The notes under the pieces: model-generated
What the model saw: the letters and a program-made list of their open reading frames with translations, nothing else
Told to the model about the DNA's origin: nothing
Database searches by the model: none
Translations under genes and position numbers: made by a program
Shown here: piece by piece, positions 1-5,660 of the stretch
Layout: the number at the start of each line of letters is the position of its first letter
How positions within the stretch are numbered: the stretch's first letter is position 1
NCBI GenBank assembly: GCA_958415665.1
Contig: CATYZK010000053.1
Span: 1 to 7,090, forward strand
Direction: 5' to 3'
Origin: an uncultured Collinsella sp.
GTDB taxonomy: Bacteria > Actinomycetota > Coriobacteriia > Coriobacteriales > Coriobacteriaceae
Length of the DNA stretch: 7,090 nt

Positions 1-62
1 TTCGAGGACGCGGCGGAAAGTTAACCTATGCCGGACCCGAACGTTATATCAATTACTTCGGA

Positions 63-794
63 CTAGAACATGCCCAAGAAACCATGCACAAACAGTGCGG
101 CCACGATAGCACCGACAAACGGAGCGATACCAGGAACAAGCAGGCCGTACTTCCAGTTGTTATCGGCCTTGTTCTTAATCGGCAGCACCTGATAGGCAAG
201 ACGAGGACCAAGGTCACGAGCCTGGTTCATGGCGAAGCCGGTGATGCCGCCCATGCCCATGCCAACGGCCCAAACGATCAGGCCGACGCAGATAGCGAGC
301 ATCAGAACGTTCTCACCAGCGCGGCTAGCGGCAGCAAGGATGGCACTGATGAACACGAAGGTGCAGATAGCCTCGCAGAAGAAGTTGCGGGCATAGTTGG
401 TGCCCTCGGTGGTGGGGTTGGTCGAGAAGATGTTGCGCTGAGCGATGGGGTCGACGACGCCCTCGGAGGCCTTGAACTCATCGGCATACATAAACCAAGC
501 GATCACGGCGCCCACAAAGCCGCCGAGCATATCAGCGAGCATGAAGGGAATGCAGTTGCCCCACGGCACCAGGCCGATGATGCACTGGGCAAGCACCATG
601 GCCGGGTTCATGCACACGGCGCCGCCAAAGACAAACAGGCAGACCGAAATGCCAAAAGACCAGGTGGTGATGGCAAACATATGGCCGGAGCCCTGATACT
701 TGGTGCCCTTGAGCACGGTATCGCAGTGCACGCCCACGCCAAAGATGATCATGAGGGCCGTCGCGCCGAATTCGCACAGGAGTTTGGTAAGCAT
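63..794 (-). CDS. larD: MIP-family channel, aquaglyceroporin type (GlpF/LarD-like lactate or glycerol channel)
   Basis: This 243-residue integral membrane protein is a Major Intrinsic Protein family channel for passive movement of small neutral solutes. Six hydrophobic segments are visible (about residues 3-23, 38-60, 80-103, 136-157, 164-186 and 217-240). The first pore motif is NPA at 63-65; the second is N-Q-A at 190-192, inside GFAMNQARDLGPR, where NPA is usual. Arg193 and Asp194 follow it; the Arg is the selectivity-filter residue and the Asp is typical of aquaglyceroporins rather than water-only aquaporins. Trp45 sits where E. coli GlpF has its filter Trp48. The ATG is preceded by AAGATAAGG at 4 nt. 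It lies 49 bp downstream of larA on the same strand, so the two are probably one operon. In L. plantarum the lar operon includes a MIP protein, LarD, proposed to conduct lactic acid; the symbol is given on that context. A glycerol facilitator (glpF) is the alternative; no glycerol kinase gene is in the window. Family assignment is firm, substrate is inferred. Confidence 0.9.
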   Translation of the reverse strand: MLTKLLCEFGATALMIIFGVGVHCDTVLKGTKYQGSGHMFAITTWSFGISVCLFVFGGAVCMNPAMVLAQCIIGLVPWGNCIPFMLADMLGGFVGAVIAWFMYADEFKASEGVVDPIAQRNIFSTNPTTEGTNYARNFFCEAICTFVFISAILAAASRAGENVLMLAICVGLIVWAVGMGMGGITGFAMNQARDLGPRLAYQVLPIKNKADNNWKYGLLVPGIAPFVGAIVAALFVHGFLGMF

Positions 795-843
795 AAAACC
801 TTATCTTTCTTGTCGGTTATAAACGATTCGTTTGAGTCGCGCG

Positions 844-2121
844 CTAGTGCTGCGCGACGACAACACCCAGGCCATCGGGGATAACGGCAACCTTGGCGTT
901 TGCACCCTTCATTTCGAAGGCGAGCTTGAGCGCCTCCTCGAGGGTGTTGACCGGGGTCATGTGCATGTCCTTGATCATCTGGTGATCGCACAGATCGGTG
1001 ACCATGATCACCGGGTGATGTGCCAGGATGCGGGCGAAGATCTGGCTCGTCCACTGGTCAGGCAGGGTCTCGTCCTTGGGACGGTCGATGCAGGCGCGCT
1101 CGAACTCAGCCGGATCGTTGTCGGCGATGTTGTGGTAGAAGCCCTCGCCGCCGTGACCATCGGCGCAACCGGCGACGTCGATAATCACGCCGCCCTCGGG
1201 AAGCGTCGCCTCGGCAGCGCACATACCCTTCACGGCCTGGTAGATGTTCTGGTCGAGCGGATAGCCGCCGTTGGTGGTGATGGCGATCTCGCACTCAACG
1301 GGCTCAACGCCGGCAAGGCTCTTCACGAACTCGCAGCCGGCCTCGTGCGCCTTGTGGATGTCGCCGGCAAAGGAGCCGATGACCTCGTGCTTGCCGTTAA
1401 GCACCACGTTGAGCACAAAGGCAAGGTGAGCCATCTCGGCGGCGGCAAACATGTCCTCGCTCACATGGTTATGGCACAGGTTGCCGGCACGCGAATGGGA
1501 ATCGTTCACAAACTGACCGTTGTGGTTGTACATGATGGTCTTGTAGCTGGCAACACCGGGCAGCACGGATTTACGGCTGCCAGAGAAGCCGGCAAAGAAG
1601 TGCGGCTCAATAAAGCCCTCGGCGAGCAGCAGATCGCAGTCGGCAGCGATCTTGTTGATGATGCACTCGCCACCAGAAGGCAGGGTACCGATCTTCTTCA
1701 TCATGCTGTCGTCGGTCGCGACATGCATGACGATCTCCTCGTTGGCAACGATCTCCTCGCCATACTTGTCGACGAGTTCCTCATGCGTCGAGGGACGGTG
1801 CATACCAGTCGCAACCAGAATACGAACGCGAGCCTCGGGCGCAGCAGTATGAATGTGATGCAGCAGAATAGGCATCGTCACGCGCGAGGGAACCGGACGC
1901 GTATGGTCAGAACTGATGATAACGATATCCTTCTTGCCAGCACAAAGCTCCTCGAGCGAAGGCGAGCCATAAGGATTAGCCAGCGACTCTTCTACCAGCT
2001 CTTGCTGCGTTTTCGTAGTCTCAAACTCGTTTTGATGACCCTCCATCACACCTGCGAAGTTCTTGTCCTCAAGCTCCAGATGCAGCTTCTTGTGGTCAAA
2101 CGGCAATTCACATTCAAACAA
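844..2121 (-). CDS. larA: Nickel-dependent lactate racemase LarA
   Basis: LarA interconverts D- and L-lactate using a nickel-pincer nucleotide (NPN) covalently held by a lysine. With the TTG start chosen here the protein has 425 residues, and every key residue I recall from L. plantarum LarA (424 aa) falls at the same number: Asp72 and Arg75 in SDHTRPVP, His108 in GMHR, His174 in EPHFFAGFSGSRK, Lys184 (NPN attachment), His200 in YNHNG (nickel ligand), and Tyr294, Gln295, Lys298 in IYQAVKG. His108 and His174 are the acid/base pair. An upstream in-frame ATG at 2145 adds eight residues (MKGRGRSS) but has no Shine-Dalgarno sequence; the TTG has AGGAAGAGGG about 9 nt ahead of it. The N-terminus FECELPFDHKKLHLELEDKNFAG then aligns with the start of the family. 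It is probably co-transcribed with the downstream channel gene. Activity needs larB, larC and larE, which are not in the window. LarA homologues racemising other 2-hydroxyacids are known, so the substrate could differ, but conserved active-site residues favour lactate. Confidence 0.93.
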   Translation of the reverse strand: MFECELPFDHKKLHLELEDKNFAGVMEGHQNEFETTKTQQELVEESLANPYGSPSLEELCAGKKDIVIISSDHTRPVPSRVTMPILLHHIHTAAPEARVRILVATGMHRPSTHEELVDKYGEEIVANEEIVMHVATDDSMMKKIGTLPSGGECIINKIAADCDLLLAEGFIEPHFFAGFSGSRKSVLPGVASYKTIMYNHNGQFVNDSHSRAGNLCHNHVSEDMFAAAEMAHLAFVLNVVLNGKHEVIGSFAGDIHKAHEAGCEFVKSLAGVEPVECEIAITTNGGYPLDQNIYQAVKGMCAAEATLPEGGVIIDVAGCADGHGGEGFYHNIADNDPAEFERACIDRPKDETLPDQWTSQIFARILAHHPVIMVTDLCDHQMIKDMHMTPVNTLEEALKLAFEMKGANAKVAVIPDGLGVVVAQH

Positions 2122-2145
2122 TGACGAGCGCCCTCTTCCTTTCAT
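2119..2145 (-). promoter_or_regulatory. larA start region: Shine-Dalgarno inside the alternative ATG extension
   Basis: Reading the minus strand, ATG at 2145-2143 is followed by AAAGGAAGAGGG and, nine bases later, TTG at 2121-2119. The purine-rich stretch lies downstream of the ATG, so it can serve the TTG but not the ATG. The bases just before the ATG (TATCTAGTGTGTTAG) contain no ribosome binding site. This decides the start in favour of TTG. Confidence 0.7.
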
Positions 2146-2182
2146 CTAACACACTAGATAAACCGTAGGAAGGATACGCCGC

Positions 2183-2311
2183 TCACCGATAACAACCAAC
2201 CACCCACCAACCCGTTAACAAAACGCTCACAATTGACAAGTACAAAAAGGCGGCCGCAGCCCAAAAAGGAACCACGACCGCCGTCCAAAACGTGCGAAGC
2301 GCCAAATGCAT
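2183..2311 (-). CDS. Possible 42-residue membrane peptide (uncertain)
   Basis: I do not recognise this ORF. It starts at ATG 2311-2309 and ends at TGA 2185-2183, 61 bp before the larA start and on the same strand. The product begins MHLALRTFW, has one long hydrophobic stretch (roughly residues 8-38, rich in Val, Ala, Leu and four Trp) and ends VVGCYR, which is what a single-pass small membrane protein would look like. A possible weak Shine-Dalgarno, GGGA, lies ahead of the ATG. The frame stays open upstream into the palindromic repeat (98 codons in all), but that part looks like repeat sequence rather than protein. It could be a small protein or leader of the lar operon, or simply a chance ORF; the hydrophobicity could just reflect T- and G-rich DNA. 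Confidence 0.2.
   Translation of the reverse strand: MHLALRTFWTAVVVPFWAAAAFLYLSIVSVLLTGWWVVGCYR
2196..2212 (-). other. Two-tier G-quadruplex candidate upstream of larA
   Basis: On the minus (coding) strand this reads GGTTGGTGGGTGGTTGG: four GG runs in TT-loop pairs joined by a central TGGGT. It has the same architecture as the thrombin-binding aptamer GGTTGGTGTGGTTGG, a well-known intramolecular antiparallel quadruplex, with a longer central loop. It lies about 75 bp ahead of the larA start codon. Whether it folds in the cell is unknown, and the G-runs are also explained by Gly, Trp and Val codons of the uncertain 42-codon ORF. Confidence 0.4.
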
Positions 2312-2398
2312 CTCAATCCCGACCGATAAGGCGCTAGGCGCGAAGCGCCGCACGCGCCGCTGGGACAGATCCCCATCCAAAACGCGCGAAGCGCGCCA
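2284..2398. repeat. Three GCGAAGC mini-hairpins at 46-bp spacing, outer two within a 19-bp direct repeat
   Basis: The heptamer GCGAAGC occurs at 2294, 2340 and 2386, each exactly 46 bp apart. Each is extended into a short palindrome with a GAA loop: 2292-2302 (4-bp stem with one G-T wobble), 2337-2349 (GGCGC/GCGCC) and 2383-2395 (CGCGC/GCGCG). The first and third copies lie in a direct repeat, TCCAAAACGYGCGAAGCGC, at 2284-2302 and 2376-2394 with one mismatch in 19. The DNA oligomer d(GCGAAGC) is known to form an exceptionally stable mini-hairpin. Function is unknown; the remainder of the 46-bp units is only weakly similar. Confidence 0.6.
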
Positions 2399-2439
2399 TT
2401 CTTCTCTCAGCCCGTAATCCGCAGAAGACCGAAGACGAA

Positions 2440-2566
2440 GGGCCCCGATGGGTTTCCCTCTGAGCGCATTCCGCAGCACGAAGCCCCCTTATCCGCAGCT
2501 CCGAAGGAGCAGGATAAGGGGGCTTCAAGTGCGAGGACGCGCTCAGAGGGAAACCCATCGGGGCCC
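2440..2566. repeat. 127-nt palindromic intergenic element (possible MITE or structured terminator)
   Basis: A perfect 28-bp inverted repeat (2440-2467 against 2539-2566) encloses a partly paired 12+12-nt internal loop, a second perfect 15-bp stem (2480-2494 against 2512-2526) on the same axis, and a small 5-bp hairpin with a GAA loop (2498-2502 against 2506-2510). The outer ends read GGGCCCCGATGGGTTTCCCT inwards. It begins 24 nt past the ppc stop codon. There is no poly-T tail; on the minus strand it is followed only by TTCGTCTTCGGTCTTCTG. No clear target-site duplication is visible. The size and symmetry suit a non-autonomous mobile or REP-like intergenic repeat, and it could also end or protect the ppc transcript. 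ORFs crossing it encode the same peptide from both strands, as expected of a palindrome, and are not genes. Confidence 0.75.
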
Positions 2567-2589
2567 GGCGAGAGCCACAGGGCTATCTA

Positions 2590-5415
2590 TTACCCCGTGT
2601 TTTGCAGTCCTGCCGAGACGCCGGTCACAGTCGAAAGAATCAGGCTCATGTACTCGGCCTTCTTCTCCTCGGCCATCTCGTCCTGGTTCATACGCACCTC
2701 GCGAAGGGCGCGAACCTGGGCGATGGACAGGGCATCGACGTAGGGGTTACGCACGCGGACGGCGCAGCCGAGCACGCGACGGCGCTGCAGCGGCCATTCG
2801 TCACCGACGATGGCAAGAACCCACTTACGGGTGAGCTGCATCTCAGTAAAGACCTTCTCGGAAAGATCATCGCGGTCGCCCAGGTGCAGATACATCTTGG
2901 CGATGCGCTGGTCGGTCTTGGCGATCGACATCTCGATGTTGTCGATAAAGGTGCGGAAGAACGGCCACTCCTGGTAGGCAGCCTTAAGCTGGTCAAGGTC
3001 GCCCAGCTGCTCGCAGGCGGTGCCCAGGCCGTACCAAGCGGCCAGATTGATGCGCGCCTGGCTCCAGCTGAAGATCCACGGAATGGTACGCAGGTCGTCG
3101 AGCGACTTGGCACCCAAGCCGCGCTTGGCGGGACGCGAGCCGATCGGCAGCAGACCGACCTCGGTCAGCGGCGTCACGGTCGAGAACCACGGTGTAAAGT
3201 CCTCGGTGTTCAGCAGGTCCAGATAGCGCTCGTGGCTTGCGGCGTTGAGCTTCTCGGCCATATCCCAGAACTTCTGCGTGGTCTCGGTGTTGGTCTTCTC
3301 GACGCTCGGGGCCGACTGCAAAAGCGTTGCGGCGGCAACGGACTCAACATGGCGCTGAGCCAGCGTGCGGTTGCCGTAACGGGCAAAGATGACCTCGCCC
3401 TGCTCGGTGAGCTTAAAGAAGCAGTTGACCGAACCCTTGGGCTGCGCCAGCACGGCCTTGTTGGCCGGACCGCCGCCACGGCCCACGGCACCGCCGCGAC
3501 CGTGCATGAGCACCAGGTCGATATCGTTCTTCTCGGCCCACTTGGCAATGCGCTCCTGCGCGGAGTGCAGCGCGAGCATGGCCGTGGTAGGACCGGCATC
3601 CTTGGAGGAGTCGGAATAGCCCAACATGACCTCCATGCGGCGGTTGGTCTGGGCAAGGCGCTTCTGCACCACGGGCAGCGTAAGCATCTGGTCGAGCACG
3701 TCGACGCAGCCCTCGAGGTCCTCGAGCTGCTCAAACAGTGGGATCACGTCGAGCTCGGGGACATCCTCCTCGTGTGCGAAGGACAGGTGGGCAAGCTCAA
3801 AGACGTCTGCCACATGCTGGGCACTCTTGGTGAACGAGATGATGTAGCGGTGCGCCATCTTCTTGCCGTAACGCTTTTGGATGGAGCCGATAGCACGGAA
3901 GGTGTCGATGACCTCGCGCGTCATGGGCTGCAGGTCGCCATGGATACCGTTCTCGTGGATATCCTTGAGGGCGCGGGCATGCACCACGGAGTGCTGACGG
4001 AACTCCATCTCGACCATATGGAAGCCGAAGGACTCGACCTGCCAGATGATGGTCTGGACCGGGCCGTAGGCAGCACGGACGGCACCGCAAGCGGCCAGCG
4101 AGCGCTGGACGACGCGCAGGTCCTCCAGGAACTCATCGGCGCTGTGGTACATGGTATCGGTGATACGGCGTACGGTGGCGTTCAGACGGTCGGCCATGAC
4201 GAGCATGACGGCGCGATGCGGCTCATGCTCGGAGATCAGCTCGGCGCGGGCCGTGTACTGGGTGCTCATCTCGACCTGATGGTTCCACAGGTTGATGAGC
4301 TCAGCAGACGGCTTGCTGTAGGTGGCCTCGAGTGTGAGGTTGCGGCCGATGCGGCGGCACTTGTCCTCGAGCTTGAGCACCATGTGGGTGAAGTACTTGG
4401 CGGCGACCTCACGGCTCACCTTGGCGGTGACGTTGGGGTTACCGTCGCGGTCGGAACCAATCCAGCTGCCGGGATGGAAGAACGCCGGGCACAGCGGCGG
4501 CACGGTACCGGCCTTGTCGCCCAGCACCCAGTCGTCAAAGCGACGATAGATAACGGGGATGACGTCGAACAGCGTGTTATCGAAGATGTCGATGATGGTA
4601 TCGGCTTCCTCGACCGGCGTGGGCTTCTTGAGCGCGATGGGGCTCGTACGCACCAGGGCGTCAATCTCCTGCAGCATATGGCGCTCGTTCTCCACCAGGT
4701 CGGAGCCGCCCAGACGCGGACGCTCCTCCAGCAGGTTGGAGATACGGCGAATCTTGCCCTCGACGGCCTTGCGACGAGCCTCAGTGGGATGCGCGGTAAA
4801 GACGGGATGGAACTCAAGCTTGCCGAGCAGCTCGTTGGCGCCCTCGACGCCCAGCTCATTCACCAGCTGGTGATAGGCAACGGTGAGCTCGTTGGCGGGA
4901 TCGACCTCGGTATCGGTCGACGCACCGGCCTCGCGCTCTCGCAGCTGCGCCACACGGTAGTTCTCCTCCGACAGGTTTGCCAGGTGGAAGAAGCTCGTAA
5001 AGGCGCGGACGATAACCTGCTGCTTATCGAGCGGCAGACTGTCGATCAGATCGACGACCTCACGGAATGCCACGGCGGTGGACTCGTCGGCGGTGGGCAC
5101 GCCCTGCTCGTCGACGGCCTCGTCGGCAGCGCGGGTACCGGGGTTGCCGGCATTGGCCACAATCTCGGCCGACAGGATCTTGTCGAACAGGTCCGCGATC
5201 TCAGGATCATACTCGCTAAGCACACGACGCTCCAGGCGCAGGAACAGCGCCAGATTGTCGCGCAGCTCCTCGGGGATCTCGATCTCGGCGAGACGCTCCC
5301 TGGACTCGGCATTCGAGCCGATTCGGTTAACGAGGCGGTTGACCACGGCAGCGACGCGCGCCGCGGCTTCGGGTACAGACTGGTTGCTTAGGTTCTCAGC
5401 CACGTTTCCTCCCAT
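2590..5415 (-). CDS. ppc: Phosphoenolpyruvate carboxylase
   Basis: This cytosolic enzyme carboxylates phosphoenolpyruvate with bicarbonate to give oxaloacetate, refilling the C4-acid pool. The 941-residue product (E. coli enzyme 883) has the full set of family signatures: TAHPTEARRK at 207-216 with catalytic His209, GSDRDGNPNVT at 320-330, VESFGFHMVEMEFRQ at 460-474, GYSDSSKDAG at 599-608 with Lys605, the glycine-rich HGRGGAVGRGGGP loop at 638-650, GSRPAKR at 759-765, IPWIFSWSQ at 778-786, VRNPYVDAL at 888-896 and the C-terminal QNTG. The catalytic His, Lys and Arg of the E. coli enzyme are therefore conserved. Extra length comes partly from an Ala/Glu/Asp-rich segment around 85-120. The stop is TAA. 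The start is ambiguous: the ATG has GGAGG only 1 nt away, while GTG four codons later (5403) has GGAGG 4 nt away. The gene appears to have its own promoter and lies between hisS and larA without tight coupling to either. Confidence 0.98.
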   Translation of the reverse strand: MGGNVAENLSNQSVPEAAARVAAVVNRLVNRIGSNAESRERLAEIEIPEELRDNLALFLRLERRVLSEYDPEIADLFDKILSAEIVANAGNPGTRAADEAVDEQGVPTADESTAVAFREVVDLIDSLPLDKQQVIVRAFTSFFHLANLSEENYRVAQLREREAGASTDTEVDPANELTVAYHQLVNELGVEGANELLGKLEFHPVFTAHPTEARRKAVEGKIRRISNLLEERPRLGGSDLVENERHMLQEIDALVRTSPIALKKPTPVEEADTIIDIFDNTLFDVIPVIYRRFDDWVLGDKAGTVPPLCPAFFHPGSWIGSDRDGNPNVTAKVSREVAAKYFTHMVLKLEDKCRRIGRNLTLEATYSKPSAELINLWNHQVEMSTQYTARAELISEHEPHRAVMLVMADRLNATVRRITDTMYHSADEFLEDLRVVQRSLAACGAVRAAYGPVQTIIWQVESFGFHMVEMEFRQHSVVHARALKDIHENGIHGDLQPMTREVIDTFRAIGSIQKRYGKKMAHRYIISFTKSAQHVADVFELAHLSFAHEEDVPELDVIPLFEQLEDLEGCVDVLDQMLTLPVVQKRLAQTNRRMEVMLGYSDSSKDAGPTTAMLALHSAQERIAKWAEKNDIDLVLMHGRGGAVGRGGGPANKAVLAQPKGSVNCFFKLTEQGEVIFARYGNRTLAQRHVESVAAATLLQSAPSVEKTNTETTQKFWDMAEKLNAASHERYLDLLNTEDFTPWFSTVTPLTEVGLLPIGSRPAKRGLGAKSLDDLRTIPWIFSWSQARINLAAWYGLGTACEQLGDLDQLKAAYQEWPFFRTFIDNIEMSIAKTDQRIAKMYLHLGDRDDLSEKVFTEMQLTRKWVLAIVGDEWPLQRRRVLGCAVRVRNPYVDALSIAQVRALREVRMNQDEMAEEKKAEYMSLILSTVTGVSAGLQNTG

Positions 5416-5416
5416 T

Positions 5417-5421
5417 CCTCC
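5417..5421 (-). promoter_or_regulatory. ppc ribosome binding site with unusual spacing
   Basis: Minus strand AGAAGGAGGA directly abuts the ATG at 5415-5413, leaving one base between GGAGG and the start codon. A second GGAGG (5412-5408) lies inside the ATG-initiated reading frame, four bases before an in-frame GTG at 5403-5401. The normal 5-9 base spacing is met by neither, but the GTG is nearer to it. Confidence 0.5.
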
Positions 5422-5447
5422 TTCTATGCACGTAACATGCGGTATTC

Positions 5448-5476
5448 ATTATAGGCGCTTGAGAAATACTTTCGAC
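5448..5476 (-). promoter_or_regulatory. Probable ppc promoter
   Basis: A perfect TATAAT box lies on the minus strand at 5453-5448. Transcription would start near 5441, leaving a leader of about 26 nt before the ppc ATG. The -35 region (around 5471-5476, GTCGAA) matches the consensus poorly, which is compatible with an activator-assisted promoter; a dyad at 5463-5473 overlaps the spacer and -35 region. Confidence 0.55.
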
Positions 5477-5508
5477 ACTGATTGCGCTTTACCACACAAA
5501 AGTATTTT
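5463..5508. promoter_or_regulatory. Pair of A/T dyads upstream of ppc (candidate operators)
   Basis: Plus strand GAAATACTTTC (5463-5473) and AAAAGTATTTT (5498-5508) are each short dyads with a 3-base centre, and they are inverted copies of one another (9 perfect bases, 5464-5472 against 5499-5507). Their centres are 35 bp apart. Relative to the predicted ppc start site they lie at about -22 to -32 and -57 to -67. They could be two sites for one dimeric regulator; no regulator family is recognised from the motif. Confidence 0.3.
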
Positions 5509-5567
5509 CTGCATTGCAAGGGTTTTTGCTCTAAATGGTCGTATTTCTCGGTGGACGGCATACACAA

Positions 5568-5603
5568 ACGGGGGCATTCCGCATAAATGCGAAACACCCC
5601 CGT
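5568..5603 (-). terminator. Probable Rho-independent terminator of hisS
   Basis: A 7-bp GC-rich stem (5568-5574 ACGGGGG with 5597-5603 CCCCCGT) is topped by an imperfect second stem (TTCCGCAT with ATGCGAAA) and a small A/T loop. On the minus strand the hairpin ends CCCCCGTTTGTGTAT, a short T-rich tail. It begins 57 nt beyond the hisS stop codon and lies before the ppc promoter, in the right place to separate the two units. The T-run is short, so termination may be partial. Confidence 0.6.
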
Positions 5604-5660
5604 AACAATCGCTCGCAATGGACGAGACACTCAAGCGGGTCCGCAGCTCAAAAAGATGCG

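Larger units (their letters stand above)
2122..2589. other. 468-bp ppc-larA intergenic region with dense secondary structure
   Basis: Between the ppc stop and the larA start there is no recognised gene. From the ppc side it holds a 127-nt palindromic element, three short GAA-loop hairpins at 46-bp intervals, a possible 42-codon ORF, a G-rich tract able to form a quadruplex, and the larA leader. It should also hold the larA promoter, but no convincing -35/-10 pair is visible: TATCCT (2176-2171) with TTGGTT (2199-2194) at 17-bp spacing is the best weak candidate, and TTGTCA (2239-2234) has no good -10 partner. The distance and structure suggest that larA is not simply read through from ppc. Confidence 0.6.

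Noticed and set aside
1..62. Stretch after the channel stop codon, examined for a terminator or the next gene
   Set aside because: No GC-rich hairpin with a T-run and no reading frame long enough to identify; only a weak 4-bp CGAA/TTCG pairing.
84..884. 266-codon His/Asp/Gly-rich frame on the plus strand opposite the channel gene
   Set aside because: Composition reflects the complement of hydrophobic transmembrane codons; no start signal or family match.
832..2124. 430-codon open frame on the plus strand opposite larA
   Set aside because: Antisense shadow of larA; the minus-strand frame has all LarA motifs, and this one has none.
2221..2233. Minus-strand AATTGTGAGCG, identical to the left half of the E. 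coli lac operator
   Set aside because: Only the left half matches; the right half is TTTTGTTAAC with no symmetric partner, and a LacI or CRP site cannot be supported from one half-site in this GC-rich genome.
2284..2566. Repeats between ppc and larA, considered as a CRISPR array
   Set aside because: Only two copies of the 19-bp repeat and three short heptamers, no constant repeat-spacer structure and no cas genes.
2334..2834. Two ORFs on opposite strands that both begin MGFPLSA and share motifs
   Set aside because: The resemblance arises because both cross the arms of the 127-nt palindrome; one also runs into ppc antisense. Not genes.
2602..5391. 929-codon open frame on the plus strand opposite ppc
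   Set aside because: It is the antisense shadow of a fully recognisable ppc gene in GC-rich DNA; its translation has low-complexity Gly/His/Leu/Asp composition and no family features.
5424..5634. Small minus-strand ORFs with a repeated CRKYF peptide between hisS and ppc
   Set aside because: The peptide repeat comes from the two A/T dyads; the frames run through the hisS terminator and ppc promoter and have no ribosome binding site of note.
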